A stretch of 64,000 nucleotides of DNA from Burkholderia lata (GCF_000012945.1 NC_007511.1:1798001-1862000), one strand, 5' to 3'. Positions 54,518 to 63,377 are shown, counted from the first letter of the stretch. Notes: generated by a model from the sequence alone, not told the origin. A program made the numbers and translations.

Positions 54518-55819
54518 ATGTCGAATCTCATCGTCCACGGCGGCACTCCGCTGCGCGGGGACATCAAGCCGTCCGCGAACAAGAACGCCGTCCTGCCGAT
54601 TCTGTGCGCCACCCTGTTGACCGATCAGCCGCTGCGCCTCATCGGCGTGCCGGATATCACCGACGTGCGCAAGATCCTCGACATCTTCCGCACGCTCGGC
54701 AGCGACGTGTCGGTCGACTTCACGACGGGCCTGCTCGAACTCCACCATCGCAACACGAAGTTCGATCCGGCCGTCCATCGGCTGCCGGAAGCGATGCGCT
54801 CGTCGATCATGCTGATCCCGCCGCTGCTCGCGCGCTTCGGTGTCGCGCGCCTCGAGAACGACGTGAAGGGCTGCACGCTCGGCGTGCGCGAGATCGATCC
54901 GCACGTCGAGGTGTTCGAGCGCTTCGGCGCGCACATCGAGCGCACGCCCGATTCGCTGATCGTCCGCACCGACGGCCCGCTGACGGCCAACGACCACTGG
55001 CTCGACTACGCGTCGGTGACGACCACCGAGAACTTCGCGCTGTGCGCGACGACCGCGAACGGCACGTCGACGCTGATGAATGCCGCGTCCGAGCCGCACG
55101 TGCAGGAGTTCTGCCAGTTCCTCGCGATGATCGGCGTCGCGATCGAGGGCATCGGCACGTCGCGGCTGTGCGTGACGGGCGGCCAAAAGCTCGGCGGCGG
55201 CGAGTTCCGCTTCGCCGAGGATTTCCACGAGATCGCGACGTTCCTCGCGCTCGGCGCGATCACGGGCGGCGACATCACGGTGCGCAACTCGTCGCCCGAG
55301 CACTTCCCGCTGATCGATCGCACGTTCGCGAAATTCGGCGTCAACGTCACGCACCGCGACGGCTGGTCGCGCGCGGAACGCGACGGCCCGCTGCGCGTGC
55401 GCCGGCCGTTCACGCAGAACATCCTCACCAAGGTCGAAGCCGCGCCGTGGCCGTACCTGCCGGTCGACCTGCTGCCGATCTTCATCGCGCTCGGCGTGCG
55501 CGCGGAAGGCAGCGCGATGTTCTGGAACAAGGTGTACGACGGTGCGCTCGGCTGGTCTGGCGAACTGTCGAAGTTCGGCGCGCACGTGCTGCTGTCCGAT
55601 CCGCACCGGCTGATCACGTTCGGCGGGCTGCAACTGACGCCGGCGCGCGTCGAGAGCCCGTACATCATCCGCGTCGCGATCGCGCTGCTGATGGTGGCCG
55701 CGAGCATCGAAGGCCGCTCGGAAATCATGAACGCGCTGCCGATCCGCCGCGCGCACCCGCACTTCGTCGAGAACCTGCGCTCGGTCGGCGCGAACGTCGA
55801 GTGGACGAGCAGCGAGTAA
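54518..55819 (+). CDS. murA: MurA-type UDP-GlcNAc enolpyruvyl transferase, solitary paralog
   Basis: The 433-residue protein has the MurA/EPSP-synthase fold. Lysine 22-asparagine 23 (SANKNAVLP), the RSSIMLIPPLLARFG helix and the loop VKGCTLGVREIDPHVE with cysteine 119 match the substrate and PEP-binding residues of MurA; the cysteine is the fosfomycin target in the housekeeping enzyme. The rest diverges from standard MurA (for example LHHRNTKFDPAVHRLPEAMR), and the gene is far from the usual his/cell-division neighbours, so this is probably a second copy. The ATG before SNLIVHGG is used; MGLRQSPI 13 codons upstream is possible. Confidence 0.88.
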   Translation: MSNLIVHGGTPLRGDIKPSANKNAVLPILCATLLTDQPLRLIGVPDITDVRKILDIFRTLGSDVSVDFTTGLLELHHRNTKFDPAVHRLPEAMRSSIMLIPPLLARFGVARLENDVKGCTLGVREIDPHVEVFERFGAHIERTPDSLIVRTDGPLTANDHWLDYASVTTTENFALCATTANGTSTLMNAASEPHVQEFCQFLAMIGVAIEGIGTSRLCVTGGQKLGGGEFRFAEDFHEIATFLALGAITGGDITVRNSSPEHFPLIDRTFAKFGVNVTHRDGWSRAERDGPLRVRRPFTQNILTKVEAAPWPYLPVDLLPIFIALGVRAEGSAMFWNKVYDGALGWSGELSKFGAHVLLSDPHRLITFGGLQLTPARVESPYIIRVAIALLMVAASIEGRSEIMNALPIRRAHPHFVENLRSVGANVEWTSSE

Positions 55820-55828
55820 AACCCTGAC

Positions 55829-55859
55829 GGTACGGCGCCGGTCATCCGGGCGCCGTACC
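55829..55859. terminator. Hairpin between convergent murA and secreted-protein genes
   Basis: GGTACGGCGCC and its perfect complement flank a nine-base loop, ten bases after the murA stop. It lacks a T-run on either side. It probably marks the end of both convergent transcripts. Confidence 0.5.
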
Positions 55860-55905
55860 ATCCTCCGCACCCGGTCGGCGGCTGCGCCGGCCGCCTCCTC
55901 CCGCG

Positions 55906-56517
55906 TTACTCGCCTCCCCCGCAATCGACATCGCCGCCGCCCATGTGGTCGAACCCGTAGAGCATCACGGCCGTCGTGCCTCGCGCGGGGTTGCTCGGGC
56001 GCTTCGCGAGGCTTTTGTCGAGCGGGGCCGACGGATACTGGACACTCGTGTCCATCAGGTTGCTCGGCTCCGACCGCAACTCCGCTTCGGTCAGCTTGCT
56101 CCCTTCCGCGCGCGGCAGCCCGAACGCCTTGCGCACGTCCGCTTCGTTCCACGTCCCCTTCAGCGTGACGGTGACCAGTTGCAGCCGGCCCTGCTCCCAG
56201 TCCAGATCGACCTTCGTCGCGAGCGGATGCACGCTGGCCGCGAGCCGGTCGGGGAACGCCGGGCCTTCGTAGTAGGCCTGCGTGTTCTTGCACGCGTCGC
56301 CGGTGTTCCGGTACTTCTTCAACGCGCAATTGAAGCGCTTGTCACGGTAGCCGAAGGTCGTTTCGACGTAGCAGCCGAATGTCGGCGACGTCATGCGCGG
56401 CCACGCACGCACGTCGACGGTCGGCTTCGGGAGCGGCGTGCCGGACGAAGGATTCGCCGCGGCAAGCAGCGGCACGGCCGTGACGAGCACGGCCAACACG
56501 GATTCGCGAATTTTCAT
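55906..56517 (-). CDS. Secreted protein of unknown function
   Basis: The 203-residue product begins with a Sec signal (MKIRESVLAVLVTAVPLLAAANPSSG). The mature part has four or more cysteines (GCYVETTFG, RFNCALKKY, DACKNTQAYY, a final DVDCGGGE) that may form disulfides, and segments LQLVTVTLKGTWNEADVRKAFGLP that look like a small alpha/beta fold. No family is recognised. It is a single gene convergent with murA and divergent from the IclR gene. Confidence 0.75.
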   Translation of the reverse strand: MKIRESVLAVLVTAVPLLAAANPSSGTPLPKPTVDVRAWPRMTSPTFGCYVETTFGYRDKRFNCALKKYRNTGDACKNTQAYYEGPAFPDRLAASVHPLATKVDLDWEQGRLQLVTVTLKGTWNEADVRKAFGLPRAEGSKLTEAELRSEPSNLMDTSVQYPSAPLDKSLAKRPSNPARGTTAVMLYGFDHMGGGDVDCGGGE

Positions 56518-56757
56518 TGTTCTGTTCCAGTCGAGGCGGCGATTCTAGCGCGGCTTCGCCAGAGCAATCGTCCCTGCAATGCGGCGCAATAGCCGCAAGA
56601 CTCTCGGCGTGTATTCCACATAAGGCGTGCACGTCCGGCCGCTCCGATCGTTCGGCGTATCGCCGGTTGTCGTCGACGGTCATGTTCCGGGCTCGGGGCA
56701 CACATCCAGCGTCGAATCGTACAAGCCCCGGCTGGGCGTCGCGGCAGAGCCGATCTG

Positions 56758-56797
56758 CGCGATAATCGCCCATTCGCGCGCGATTACCGCGCACTCA
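56758..56797 (+). promoter_or_regulatory. Tandem PcaR-like boxes at the IclR gene
   Basis: CGATAATCGC at 56760-56769 and CGATTACCGC at 56781-56790 start 21 bases apart, and the second runs into GCACTC, the same layout as between hpd and the MHS transporter. They end about 20 bases before the IclR start, the expected place for autorepression. The remainder of 56518-56757 holds nothing recognised. Confidence 0.75.
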
Positions 56798-56811
56798 GCC
56801 CCCTTCCGACG

Positions 56812-57582
56812 ATGAAAAAGCCCGAACTCGACCGACGCGACTGGATTGCCGGCCTCGAAAAAGGCCTGGCGATCCTCGAGGCGTTCGACAGCCAGCACGC
56901 ACGCATGACGCCCACCCAGGCCGCCGCGCGCACCGGCCTCACCCGCACGGCCGCGCGACGCTACCTGCTGACGCTCGAATCGCTCGGCTACGTGTACACC
57001 GACGGCAAGCTGTACGGCCTCACGCCGCGCGTGCTGCGGGTCGGCTGGTCGTACTTCGATTCGGCGCGCCTGCCGCGCACGGTCCAGCCCTATCTGCAGC
57101 AATTGAGCGCATCGCTGAACGAGTCGGCGTACGTGAGCGTGCTCGACGGCTGGGAACTCGTATTCATCGCGCGTAACGGTGTGTCGCGCGTGATGACGAC
57201 CGGCTTCGTGCTCGGCGCGCGCGTGCCGGCGCCGCTCACGTCGCCGGGCGTCGTGCTGCTCGCCCATCATCCCGATCGCGAAGCCGTGCGCGCGTGGCTC
57301 GACGATACCGAACTGCCGCCGTTCACGCCGCACACGATCACCAACAAGGCCCGCCTGCTCGAACAGGTCGACCAGGCGCGCGACGCCGGTTTCGCGGCGA
57401 TCGAGCAGCAATTGCAGGTCGGCGTGCGCGGGATCGCGGTGCCGTTGAAGAACCGTCACGGTGAAGTGGTTGCCGCGCTGAGCACGAACATGCCGATCGG
57501 CGCGGAGACGACCGACGCGGCCGTGCGGCGCGTCCTGCCGCACCTGCAGGAAGCCGCGCTCGCGATGCTGAATGTGCTGTAG
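56812..57582 (+). CDS. IclR-family regulator, PcaR/PobR-like
   Basis: The 256-residue protein has an N-terminal winged HTH (LEKGLAILEAFDSQHARMTPTQAAARTGLTRTAARRYLLTLESLGYVY) and the IclR effector domain (YLQQLSASLNESAYVSVLDGWELVFIAR, GFVLGARVPAPLTSPGVVLLA, GVRGIAVPLKNRHGEVVAALSTN). The LPRTVQPYLQQLS and RVMTTGF segments are typical of the PcaR/PobR/PcaU group that controls protocatechuate and 4-hydroxybenzoate breakdown in the beta-ketoadipate pathway. No pca or pob enzyme genes are in the window; the likely local targets are itself and the hpd/transporter region. Confidence 0.9.
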   Translation: MKKPELDRRDWIAGLEKGLAILEAFDSQHARMTPTQAAARTGLTRTAARRYLLTLESLGYVYTDGKLYGLTPRVLRVGWSYFDSARLPRTVQPYLQQLSASLNESAYVSVLDGWELVFIARNGVSRVMTTGFVLGARVPAPLTSPGVVLLAHHPDREAVRAWLDDTELPPFTPHTITNKARLLEQVDQARDAGFAAIEQQLQVGVRGIAVPLKNRHGEVVAALSTNMPIGAETTDAAVRRVLPHLQEAALAMLNVL

Positions 57583-57687
57583 CGGCAGCACCCACCCAGG
57601 CCGCGTCCACGGCCGCCCGATCTCGCTACGCGACGGATGGCACCCACTTGCCGGAATCGGCCGTCTGCCGGCAGCGCTTCTTCCGTC

Positions 57688-59988
57688 TCACCCGATTCGC
57701 CACCACCGCGGCAGCAGATCGCGCACTTCGCGCCGCCGGTAACGGTCGTCGATCAGGTGCACGACGCCTTCGTCGTGCTCGGTGCGGATCACGCGCCCGG
57801 CCGCCTGCACGACCTTCTGCAAGCCCGGATACAGGTACATGTAGTCGTAGCCGTTGCCGAAGCGCGCGTCCATCGCACGCCGCATCTGCTCGTTGACGTC
57901 GTTGACCTGCGGCAGCCCGAGCGTCGCGATGAACGCGCCAATCAGCCGCTCGCCGACCAGGTCCACGCCCTCCGAAAACGCCCCGCCCAGCACCGCGAAG
58001 CCGACACCGCGCCCGCCCGCGTCGAAGCGTGCAAGAAACGCGTCGCGCTCGCTTTCGGCCATGCCGGGCGCCTGCGCCCAGACGGGCACGTCCGGATGCC
58101 GAGTCTGCATCAGCGCGACCACGCGCCCCAGGTAGTCGAAGCTGCTCAGGAAGCCGAGGTAGTTGCCGGGCCGCGTCGCGTATTGCGCGGCGATCAGGTC
58201 GACGATCGGTTCGAGCGAACGGTCGCGGTCGCGCCAGCGCGTCGACACGTGGCTCGCAACGCGCACCGTCAATTGCTCGGCGCGGAACGGCCCGTCGACG
58301 TCGAGCCAGCCCGTGTCGCCCGGCAACCCGAGCGTGTCGCGGTAGAAGTGAAACGGGCTCAGCGTGCCCGAGAACAGCACGGTCGCGCACGCGGCTTCGT
58401 AGCGCGGCGCGAGAAAGCCGGCCGGAATCACGTTGCGCACGCACAGCGTCGACTGGACGCGTCGCCGGCGGCCGGCCGACGCGACGCCGTCGAGCGCCGG
58501 CTGGCGCGGCATCGGTTCGCTGTGCAGCGTTGCGTCGAAGATCGACGCGCTGTCGAATGCTTCCGCAAGCACGCCGAACTGGATCGCCTCGAAATGAAAC
58601 CGCAGCAGTGCGTCGCCGTTCGCGCGCGGCGCGTCGGTCAGGTGCTCGCCGATCGCTGCGACGAGGTTCTGCACGGCCGACACGATCGGGCCCGGTATCT
58701 CCGGATACGCGGCATAGCGCTCGGCCTGCGCACGACTGACCGTGCCCCACGCGCGGGCGAGCCGGTCGAAGGCCTTGCGCAGCCCAGCGGGCGCGGCCTC
58801 GCGGGCCGCCGCGAATGCGAACGGATCGAGCGACGCGCTGTACATCTTGCGCGCGCGATCGAGCAGGTTGTGCGCTTCGTCGACCAGCACGCCGACACGC
58901 CACTGGTTCTGCTGCGCGAGCGTGTGCAGCATCGCGCTGCCGTCGTAGTAGTAGTTGTAGTCGCCGATCACCATGTCGGACCAGCGCGCGAGCTCTTGCG
59001 ACAGGTAGTACGGGCAGACGTCGTGCGCGAGCGCGGCCGCGCGCACCGTGTCGCGGTCGAGCAGCCCGGCCTCGATCGCCGCGTCGCGCGCGGCCGGCAG
59101 CCGGTCGTAGAAACCTTTCGCCAGCGGACACGATTCGCCGTGGCACGCGCTGTCCGGGTGCTCGCACGCCTTGTCGCGCGCGACGAGTTCCAGCACGCGC
59201 AGCGGCAGCGCGGGCGTGCCGGCGCCGAGCGTCGTTGCCGCTTCGAGCGCGAGCGCGCGGCCGGGCGTTTTCGCGGTCAGGAAGTACACGTGGTCGAGCT
59301 CGCCCTCGCCGCAGGCCTTCAGCAGCGGAAACACGGTGCCGACCGTCTTGCCGATGCCGGTCGGCGCCTGCGCCATCAGGCAGCGCTCATCACGTGCCGC
59401 GCGATAGACGGCCACCGCCAGCTCGCGCTGGCCGCTGCGGAACTGCCCGTGCGGAAACGCGAGCGCGCGCAGCGCTGCATCGCGCGCCGTGCGGTGGGCC
59501 GTCTCGCGCTCCGCCCAGCCGACGAAGCACGCGCACTGCTCGGCGAAGAACGTCGCGAGTTCAGCCGCTCCCAGCGTTTGCGTCAGCACCGTCTCGCGTT
59601 CGGACACGATGTCGAAATAGACGAGCGCGACATCGATTTCCTGGAAGCCGCGCGCGTCGCACAGCAGGTGCGCATAGACCTTCGCCTGCGCCCAGTGCAG
59701 CGCGCGGTGATTGGCCGGCATCGCATCGAGGCTGCCGCGATAGGTCTTGATCTCCTCCAGGCGATTCGCCACCGGGTCGTAGCCATCCGCGCGACCGCGC
59801 ACGGTGAGCGTGCCCCAGGTGCCCGTCAGCGCGATCTCGGTTTCGTAGCGTGCGCCACGATTCGACGTGACCGCACCGTGGCCGGCGATGCCTTCGAGCG
59901 CGGTCGGCGCGGGCGTGAAGCGCAGGTCGAGATCGCCGCGTCGCGCGGTGAACTCGCACATCGCCCGCACCGCGACGACGTAACTCAT
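57688..59988 (-). CDS. RecB-type nuclease fused to XPD/DinG-like ATP-dependent helicase
   Basis: The 766-residue protein opens with a PD-(D/E)XK nuclease: GRADGY with aspartate 68, EIK with glutamate 79/lysine 81, and a QxxxY motif at 101-105, as in RecB/Cas4. A superfamily-2 helicase follows with Walker A APTGIGKT at about 208-215, a cysteine-rich insert (DKACEHPDSACHGESCPL and later HDVCPYYL) that fits an XPD-type iron-sulfur cluster, DEAH in VDEAHNL near 366, and the C-terminal QAAGRVIRTE motif VI. It overlaps the upstream nuclease gene by four bases and shares its LexA-controlled promoter. A DNA-repair role is expected. Confidence 0.9.
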   Translation of the reverse strand: MSYVVAVRAMCEFTARRGDLDLRFTPAPTALEGIAGHGAVTSNRGARYETEIALTGTWGTLTVRGRADGYDPVANRLEEIKTYRGSLDAMPANHRALHWAQAKVYAHLLCDARGFQEIDVALVYFDIVSERETVLTQTLGAAELATFFAEQCACFVGWAERETAHRTARDAALRALAFPHGQFRSGQRELAVAVYRAARDERCLMAQAPTGIGKTVGTVFPLLKACGEGELDHVYFLTAKTPGRALALEAATTLGAGTPALPLRVLELVARDKACEHPDSACHGESCPLAKGFYDRLPAARDAAIEAGLLDRDTVRAAALAHDVCPYYLSQELARWSDMVIGDYNYYYDGSAMLHTLAQQNQWRVGVLVDEAHNLLDRARKMYSASLDPFAFAAAREAAPAGLRKAFDRLARAWGTVSRAQAERYAAYPEIPGPIVSAVQNLVAAIGEHLTDAPRANGDALLRFHFEAIQFGVLAEAFDSASIFDATLHSEPMPRQPALDGVASAGRRRRVQSTLCVRNVIPAGFLAPRYEAACATVLFSGTLSPFHFYRDTLGLPGDTGWLDVDGPFRAEQLTVRVASHVSTRWRDRDRSLEPIVDLIAAQYATRPGNYLGFLSSFDYLGRVVALMQTRHPDVPVWAQAPGMAESERDAFLARFDAGGRGVGFAVLGGAFSEGVDLVGERLIGAFIATLGLPQVNDVNEQMRRAMDARFGNGYDYMYLYPGLQKVVQAAGRVIRTEHDEGVVHLIDDRYRRREVRDLLPRWWRIG

Positions 59989-61679
59989 GCCGACAGTCCC
60001 GCCGCTTCGGCGTGCGCGACGCCCTCACCGGCCCACTCGACATCGATCACGCGCACCGGGATGCCGTGCGCGACGCAGTACGCGAGCCAGCGCGTCTGGT
60101 TGTCCTGCAGGCGGTCGCCGGGGCCTTTCACCTCGACGAGTTCGTAGCGGCGCTCGCCGGGCCAGAAGCGGACGAGATCGGGCAGCCCCGACCGGTTGCT
60201 GCGGATATCCGCGAGCAGGCGCGTGAACCACAGCCGCAAATGCTCGGGCGGCAGGCACGCGAGCGCCTCGTCGAGCAGTTCGTCGCTCAGCACGCCCCAG
60301 AACACGAACGGCGATTGCAGCCCCGCCTTCGTCGCGAAATGCCGGCGGATCGTGTCGCGATATGCACCCGAATCGAGTTGTGCGAAGCACGCCGCAAATG
60401 CGTCCGCACGGCGCGCGACGAAATCGGGGGCGTGCAGGTCGGCCGGGCCGCGCTGGAACGGGTGGAAGAACGCACCGGGCACCGCGGCGAACACGGGTTC
60501 CCAGCACAGCAGCCCGAACAGCGAATTGATCAGCGTGTTTTCGACGTAATGGACCGGCGACGCCGGTTGCGCGAGATGGTCGCGCACCGCGAATTCGACG
60601 CTGACGAACGCATCGGGGCGCGCAAGCACGAGCGTTTCGCGCGGCACGTCCGCCGCGGCGGCCGCACGTTCGACGCGCTGCCCGAGCCGGCGCTGCAGGC
60701 GCGGCAGCATGCGCTCGACACGCTGGCGCTCCTCGTCGCTCTCGAAGCCGCCGCGCGCATCGAGTGCCAGCGCGAGCGCATCGTCGTCACGCCCGCAGCG
60801 TTCGAGCACGCGGATCCGTCGATGGCGGCTGCCGGGCCATGCGCTGCGCACATACGCGTCAAGCGCGGCGGCCCAGTCGGCCCGGCGCTCGCAGGTTTGC
60901 CCGAGCGCGAACAGCAGCTTCGCGCGGCGCGTCGCAAGCCACGGCTGCGCGCACCCGACCGCGTCGATGGCGCGCATCAGGTCGTCGAACGGCAGATCGT
61001 CGGGCCAGGCGTCGAGCGCATCGCGGCACATCTGCAGCGCGAGATACGCATCGACGTCGCCGCGCTGCTGGAACGCGCGCGACGACGGCGCGATCGGCAC
61101 GCTTTCGTACTGGAACACGCCGAGATCGGCGAGCACGAACTCGCTCCAGTCCTGATGCAGATTGCCGAAGAACATCAGGCGCAGCCGGTCGCACAGCGCG
61201 CCGACCGTCACGCGCAGCACGCGGTCGTCGGCCTGCGCGCACCACGCGTCGAACGATTGCGCGACGTCGTGCGCGGGACGCAGCCGTTCGAGCCATTCGG
61301 GCTTGCGCTCGCCCGCATGCGCGGCGAGTGCCGGGAAGATGCGCAGCAGATCGGCCTTGGTCGACAGCGCGAACAGTTCGTCGAGCGTCAGCGCAGGCGC
61401 CGGATCGACCCAGCCGAGTTCGACGAGCGGCGCGGCTGCGTCGAGCGCGCAGCCGATTTCGTCGTAGACGAGCTTGCTGGCACGGAAGTCGGAGCCGTTG
61501 CGCATCAGCATCCGCACGAGCAGCGCGCGCGACGCCTGCGGCAGCGTCGCGAACTGCCGGACGAACGCGTGCTCGTGCGCGTCGAACAGGTCGTCGTAAC
61601 GCGCGCCGAGCCAGGCGAGCGCGCGTTCGAAATTGGTCAGGTAGTAAAACGCCGGGGGCGTCGGCGATGCAGGCGTCAC
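59985..61679 (-). CDS. VRR-NUC nuclease, bacterial FAN1 homolog
   Basis: The 564-residue protein has a helical, SAP/TPR-like N-terminal and middle part (FYYLTNFERALAWL, FRASKLVYDEIG, then repeats around 190-330) and a C-terminal VRR-NUC domain: GLPDLVRFWP with aspartate about 499 and LVEVKGPGDRLQDNQTRWL with glutamate/lysine about 515/517, all catalytic residues present. FAN1 cuts 5' flaps and unhooks interstrand crosslinks. A LexA box lies just before the start, and the helicase gene overlaps the end (ATGA), so the two are co-induced by DNA damage. Confidence 0.92.
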   Translation of the reverse strand: MTPASPTPPAFYYLTNFERALAWLGARYDDLFDAHEHAFVRQFATLPQASRALLVRMLMRNGSDFRASKLVYDEIGCALDAAAPLVELGWVDPAPALTLDELFALSTKADLLRIFPALAAHAGERKPEWLERLRPAHDVAQSFDAWCAQADDRVLRVTVGALCDRLRLMFFGNLHQDWSEFVLADLGVFQYESVPIAPSSRAFQQRGDVDAYLALQMCRDALDAWPDDLPFDDLMRAIDAVGCAQPWLATRRAKLLFALGQTCERRADWAAALDAYVRSAWPGSRHRRIRVLERCGRDDDALALALDARGGFESDEERQRVERMLPRLQRRLGQRVERAAAAADVPRETLVLARPDAFVSVEFAVRDHLAQPASPVHYVENTLINSLFGLLCWEPVFAAVPGAFFHPFQRGPADLHAPDFVARRADAFAACFAQLDSGAYRDTIRRHFATKAGLQSPFVFWGVLSDELLDEALACLPPEHLRLWFTRLLADIRSNRSGLPDLVRFWPGERRYELVEVKGPGDRLQDNQTRWLAYCVAHGIPVRVIDVEWAGEGVAHAEAAGLSA

Positions 61680-61691
61680 GGGGATTGATCA

Positions 61692-61707
61692 CTGTACATT
61701 TGTACAG
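61692..61707 (-). promoter_or_regulatory. LexA (SOS) box and promoter of the FAN1-helicase operon
   Basis: CTGTACATTTGTACAG fits the CTGT-N8-ACAG LexA consensus exactly and is nearly fully palindromic. On the minus strand TTGATA (61718-61723), a 17-base spacer and AATGTA (61695-61700) form a sigma-70 promoter whose -10 lies inside the box. The box ends 12 bases before the start codon. Confidence 0.88.
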
Positions 61708-61775
61708 GTCGGAATCATATCAAATGTGACGGCCGATGCCGCACGCCCCTTCGGCCATCGGCTGCCCGGCCCCGC

Positions 61776-62654
61776 TCAGAACTGGTAATTCACCGACATG
61801 TCGAACACGCCGTTGGTCGACTGCTGCGTGATCGGGCTGCGCGCGGCGCGGCCGACGAGCTGCTCGATCGCGCCGTCGATCGTGACGAACCAGTGCTTGT
61901 TCACGAACCAGGCCATCGTCACGCCCGCGCCGAACGACTTCATCCCGGCCCCCGACGAATAGGCCGGCAGCCCGGACCGCGCGGCGGCGCCCTGACTCAC
62001 GCCGAACCAGCTGTTCATGTAGCGCGAATCGGCGAACGACACGGTCGGCCCCGCGAACCAGAAGAAATGCTCGTTGCTGCCCGGCAGCGGCATGTACGCG
62101 GAGAAATCGCCGACCCAGCCGTTCGAGCCGCCGATGCTGCGCCGGATATTTGCGCGCAGCACGAGCGGAAATTCCTTCGAGATCACGTAATCGGCAGCCA
62201 GCTTCATCACCGGTGCCGCGTTGATGTTGTCAAGGCCGTTCAGGTGCTGGATATCGTCGGCCGAGCGCCGCCCGAGGTCGTACCCGACGGACAGGCTCAC
62301 GCGCCAGTTCGGCCCGCGCAGCACGTTCGCGCCGAGCCCTTCGCCCGTCGACAGGAAGAACAGGTCGCGATAGCGGATATCGATCGTCGGGCCGCCCATC
62401 ACCCGATAGCGGTCGGAGCCTGCATAGCGCGGCTGCAGCGTCATCGCGGCGCCCATGCTGATATCCCAGGTGGAGACGTTCGGATCGTAGAGTTTTTCGA
62501 GCGGCACGCCCGCCGAGTATTGCCACTCGCCGAGCGGCGAAGGCGTCTGGGCCGACGCGTCGCGGGCGCCAGCCGCGGCGAGCGCCGCGCAGGCCGACAC
62601 GCCGGAAACGAACCGGCGTGCGCCGGGGGACAGCAAAGGGCGAGCAACAGTCAT
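61776..62654 (-). CDS. MipA/OmpV-family outer-membrane protein
   Basis: The 292-residue protein has a Sec signal ending near GARDASAQ and a beta-barrel with the MipA/OmpV pattern: GAAMTLQPRYAGSDRYRVMGGPTIDIRYRDLFFLSTGEGLG, RRSIGGSNGWVGDF, YMNSWFGVSQ and a C-terminal phenylalanine (MSVNYQF) typical of outer-membrane barrels. GGGGA about seven bases before the ATG decides the start; the frame is open 47 codons above it. Function may be as a small-molecule porin or scaffold; no partner is nearby. Confidence 0.9.
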   Translation of the reverse strand: MTVARPLLSPGARRFVSGVSACAALAAAGARDASAQTPSPLGEWQYSAGVPLEKLYDPNVSTWDISMGAAMTLQPRYAGSDRYRVMGGPTIDIRYRDLFFLSTGEGLGANVLRGPNWRVSLSVGYDLGRRSADDIQHLNGLDNINAAPVMKLAADYVISKEFPLVLRANIRRSIGGSNGWVGDFSAYMPLPGSNEHFFWFAGPTVSFADSRYMNSWFGVSQGAAARSGLPAYSSGAGMKSFGAGVTMAWFVNKHWFVTIDGAIEQLVGRAARSPITQQSTNGVFDMSVNYQF

Positions 62655-62801
62655 CAAGGTCCCCGTCGGTTGCGCGAAACGAACCTGAAGTAAAGCGCAT
62701 TGTGCCTCTTCGGCTGCAGCGGCTGGCAGCCTGCGGCGCGAACGTAGCGTGCGCTGAATTAACGGACATCCTACGCGACGCGCGCGCAGACGCAAAGCGC
62801 C

Positions 62802-62833
62802 CGCTGCGCGCGGGCACTTTGCCGTGCGCAGCG
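62802..62833 (-). terminator. Hairpin downstream of the 103-residue gene
   Basis: CGCTGCGC and GCGCAGCG pair around a partly self-complementary middle (GGGCA/TGCC). It lies about 25 bases after the stop codon at 62858 on the minus strand. No clear T-run follows. Confidence 0.4.
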
Positions 62834-62857
62834 ACCGTCCTTTGAAGCGTGGTGGAA

Positions 62858-63169
62858 TCAGAATCGCTCGACGTGATAGTCACCGGCCAGCGCGGCCGGG
62901 CTGCGCGTCGACATCATCCGCGAGAAGCCGTCGGCGAGCCGGCCGAGCGCGAGCTGTTTCTGGCTCGCGTCCCAATGCGTATAGGTGTCGTACGCGGCAT
63001 CGTCGAACGACACAGTGACGGCAACCGGGTGGCCGCTGGCGCGGAAACCGATCTGCAGCACGCCGCCCGGCAGTTCCTCGATGTGATAGCGCAACGAGCG
63101 CGATTCGAAATAGCGGCCCAGCACCTGAGCGATCGCGCGCTTGTCTGGCGATTGCACGTGAATGTCCAT
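62858..63169 (-). CDS. Conserved-looking small protein of unknown function
   Basis: The 103-residue product (MDIHVQSPDKRAIAQVLGRYFESRSLRYH...) looks like a compact alpha/beta domain with LPGGVLQIGFRASGHPVAVTVSFDDAAYDTY. No signal peptide or motif. It has normal high-GC codon use, and a purine-rich AAAGGAGG-like site lies just before the ATG. It neighbours two other small genes on the same strand, perhaps one transcript. Confidence 0.65.
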   Translation of the reverse strand: MDIHVQSPDKRAIAQVLGRYFESRSLRYHIEELPGGVLQIGFRASGHPVAVTVSFDDAAYDTYTHWDASQKQLALGRLADGFSRMMSTRSPAALAGDYHVERF

Positions 63170-63185
63170 GAGGGTCCTCCTTTTT

Positions 63186-63377
63186 TCAGTGTTCGCGCGG
63201 ACGGTGGTGATGCCCTCCTCCCGGCATCCGCATCGGCGGCGGGTGCGACGGCGGGTCGCCCTGAGGCAACCCGTCAGGCACGGGCGGATCGACAGGATCG
63301 TCGTGCCCGGGCGTCGGGTCCGGGTCGACGTCGGGTGTCGTCGGTTCGGGGCGGTGCAGCGTGAATGGCGTATTCAT
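63186..63377 (-). CDS. Small proline/histidine-rich protein
   Basis: The 63-residue product is mostly Pro, Asp, Gly and His: PEPTTPDVDPDPTPGHDDPVDPPVPDG, then MRMPGGGHHHRPREH at the end. AGGAG five bases before the ATG supports translation. It is disordered and the histidine cluster could bind a metal ion. No family is known to me. The frame above the ATG is not used. Confidence 0.55.
   Translation of the reverse strand: MNTPFTLHRPEPTTPDVDPDPTPGHDDPVDPPVPDGLPQGDPPSHPPPMRMPGGGHHHRPREH

Noticed and set aside
57637..60147. Plus-strand open frame of more than 800 codons opposite the helicase gene
   Set aside because: Same antisense effect; the helicase motifs on the minus strand are decisive.
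61732..61762. GCCGATG/CATCGGC hairpin as a terminator of the MipA-type gene
   Set aside because: Loop is long, no T-run follows, and it lies just upstream of the SOS promoter, so the evidence is too weak to list.
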